From positions 94,283 through 158,282 of the forward strand of contig NZ_LGYO01000022.1 in NCBI RefSeq assembly GCF_001263355.1: 64,000 bases of DNA, given 5' to 3'. The notes beneath the pieces were generated by a model. The model ran no database searches, was not told where the DNA came from, and worked only from the letters and a program-made list of their open reading frames with translations. Positions 62,788 to 64,000 of this stretch are shown piece after piece. The stretch is from Acetobacterium bakii. Lineage in GTDB: Bacteria; Bacillota; Clostridia; Eubacteriales; Eubacteriaceae. Position 1 is the stretch's first letter. Each line of letters begins with the position of its first letter. The position numbers and the translations under genes were made by a program.

Positions 62788-63687
62788 ATGTCATTAGCTA
62801 TTGGTTCACTTCAATTGGGATTGATTTACACGCTCATTGCAATGGGGATCTACATCAGTTTCAGAGTATTGAATATTCCTGATTTAACTGCCGAAGGAAG
62901 TTTTGTGTTTGGAATGGCTGTAATGTCGGCAAGTGCCGTGGCCGGTCATCCCATTTTGGGGATTTTCTTCTCGCTGCTGGCAGGAGCGGCGGCCGGGCTC
63001 GTGACGGCGCTGCTCCAAACCAAGCTGCTGATTCCGGCGATTCTATCCGGGATTCTCACCATGACAGGGCTATACACCATTAATCTGACGGTGATGCAGG
63101 GTTCATCCAATGTGACGCTGCTAGGGGTCACCACTATTTATGATATCCTGGGCGACTTATTGCCCATGGATTTTGCCATCGCTAAAATTTTTGTATCGTT
63201 AATATTTGTGATTATTGCCATGTTAACCCTGGTGCTTTTTTTCAAAACCAACTGCGGACTTTGCATTCGTGCCATCGGTGACAATGAAATGATGGCCCGG
63301 TCCTCGTCCATGAGTGTGGATCTCTACAAGATTTTGGGACTGATGATCAGTAATGCTTTAATTGGCTTATGTGGCGGTCTCATCGCCTGTGATCAGGGTT
63401 ATGCCGACATGAATTCCGGTGTTGGGATGCTGGTTGTCGGTTTGGCCGCGGTTATTATCGGCGAAGCGTTTATCCGCAGACGGACGATTTTAGCGGGGAT
63501 GATCAGCTGCCTGCTGGGATCCATCATCTACCGTTTTATTCTGGCCCTGGCAATCAGTACCCGGATCTTCCCGGCCTATGCAATGAAGCTGTTATCAGCC
63601 ATTATCGTTACCATTGCGCTGGCGCTGCCGGCCGTTAAGTATTATAAAGAAAACTATCAGTTGAAAAAGAGGAACCGACATGCTTAG
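62788..63687 (+). CDS. trpY: ABC transporter permease (TrpY-like)
   Basis: 299 residues, ~8 membrane helices of the branched-chain/ribose permease type ('NIPDLTAEGSFVFGMAVM', 'GLCIRAIGDNEMMARSSSM', 'ALIGLCGGLIACDQGYADM'). AAAGGAG precedes the ATG. The following ATPase ATG overlaps its stop. Forms the membrane channel of the TrpXYZ-type system. Confidence 0.9.
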   Translation: MSLAIGSLQLGLIYTLIAMGIYISFRVLNIPDLTAEGSFVFGMAVMSASAVAGHPILGIFFSLLAGAAAGLVTALLQTKLLIPAILSGILTMTGLYTINLTVMQGSSNVTLLGVTTIYDILGDLLPMDFAIAKIFVSLIFVIIAMLTLVLFFKTNCGLCIRAIGDNEMMARSSSMSVDLYKILGLMISNALIGLCGGLIACDQGYADMNSGVGMLVVGLAAVIIGEAFIRRRTILAGMISCLLGSIIYRFILALAISTRIFPAYAMKLLSAIIVTIALALPAVKYYKENYQLKKRNRHA

Positions 63688-64000
63688 AATCATCAATTTG
63701 CAGAAGAAATTCACAGTAGAAAATGGCGCGGACAATCATATCTTAAACGGTTTGAACCTGACCGTTGAAGACGGGGAATTTGTGACAATTTTAGGAAATA
63801 ACGGCGCCGGGAAATCCACCCTTTTCAATCTTATCAGTGGCGCTGTTTTGCCCAATGACGGCTATATCTATTTGGATGAAAAAGACATTACCTTTATGCC
63901 GGAACACAAACGATCCCAATTTATCGGCCGTGTTTTCCAAAGTCCTATGCGGGGCACCGCACCGAATCTAACCGTTGCGGAAAATCTGGCTCTGGCCTAT
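63680..64000 (+). CDS. trpZ: ABC transporter ATPase (TrpZ-like), 5' part
   Basis: 107 codons before the window ends. Walker A 'GNNGAGKSTLFNLISG', Q-loop 'VFQSPMRG'. ATG overlaps the permease stop by 8 bases; GAGGAA just upstream serves as ribosome site. The rest lies beyond position 64000. Confidence 0.92.
   Translation, partial: MLRIINLQKKFTVENGADNHILNGLNLTVEDGEFVTILGNNGAGKSTLFNLISGAVLPNDGYIYLDEKDITFMPEHKRSQFIGRVFQSPMRGTAPNLTVAENLALAY

Overview
The window looks like the chromosome of a strictly anaerobic, low-to-mid GC Firmicute, most likely an acetogen of the Acetobacterium/Eubacteriaceae type. The pointers are a tungsten/molybdenum aldehyde:ferredoxin oxidoreductase operon with an alcohol dehydrogenase and ferredoxin, a ferredoxin-dependent 2-oxoacid oxidoreductase, a superoxide-reductase-type protein, a large Bacillus/Clostridium-type SRP RNA, T-box riboswitches, a selenium-metabolism cluster and a phosphofructokinase with PPi-type motifs. 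These assignments rest on reading protein motifs; no database search was possible.

Layout. 0-6.5 kb: HxlR regulator, Sfp-type phosphopantetheinyl transferase, split chromate transporter, FMN-binding membrane protein, a fused PTS/antiterminator relic, an EAL-CBS-GGDEF protein and a GNAT acetyltransferase. 6.5-14.5 kb (minus strand): ADH/MoaD-like/AOR/ferredoxin operon, Sel1-repeat protein, two large intergenic hairpins, desulfoferrodoxin-like protein and 2-oxoacid:ferredoxin oxidoreductase. 14.7-31 kb: SRP RNA, a second alcohol dehydrogenase, LysR regulator, split permease, UvrD-type helicase, a T-box leader plus phenylacetate-CoA ligase-like gene, enolase, a MEMO-AMMECR1 fusion, MutY, a G5/3D cell-wall protein, a branched-chain aminotransferase and two tRNA-Ser genes.

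31.0-44.1 kb is an AT-rich accessory island between a ~285 bp direct repeat whose left copy begins inside the 3' end of tRNA-Ser(GCU). It carries a recombinase-fold protein lacking catalytic residues that overlaps an HNH nuclease gene, a zinc-ribbon/RCC1-repeat membrane protein, a possible HEPN protein next to a SEFIR-domain protein, a DUF6884/GIY-YIG-like protein, several unknown small genes and relics (radC tail, SH3 fragment, frameshifted membrane gene). No intact integrase is visible. The content resembles a decayed defence island and is the best place to look for an undescribed system.

44-64 kb: an IS66 relic, a DHA2 drug exporter, ~1.3 kb of gene debris, a divergent selenium cluster (LysR, class V aminotransferase / YedE, TusA-like, DUF3343, SelD), phosphofructokinase, methyltransferase, MscS-like protein, SpoIIE-type phosphatase, DUF2284 and C_GCAxxG_C_C proteins, and finally a T-box-controlled operon with an iron-ADH-like dehydrogenase and a TrpXYZ-type ABC transporter running off the end. 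Both T-box leaders have a plausible UGG (Trp) specifier. Together they suggest a tryptophan-starvation response that combines uptake (trpXYZ) with salvage of an arylacetate such as indole-3-acetate (the ligase).
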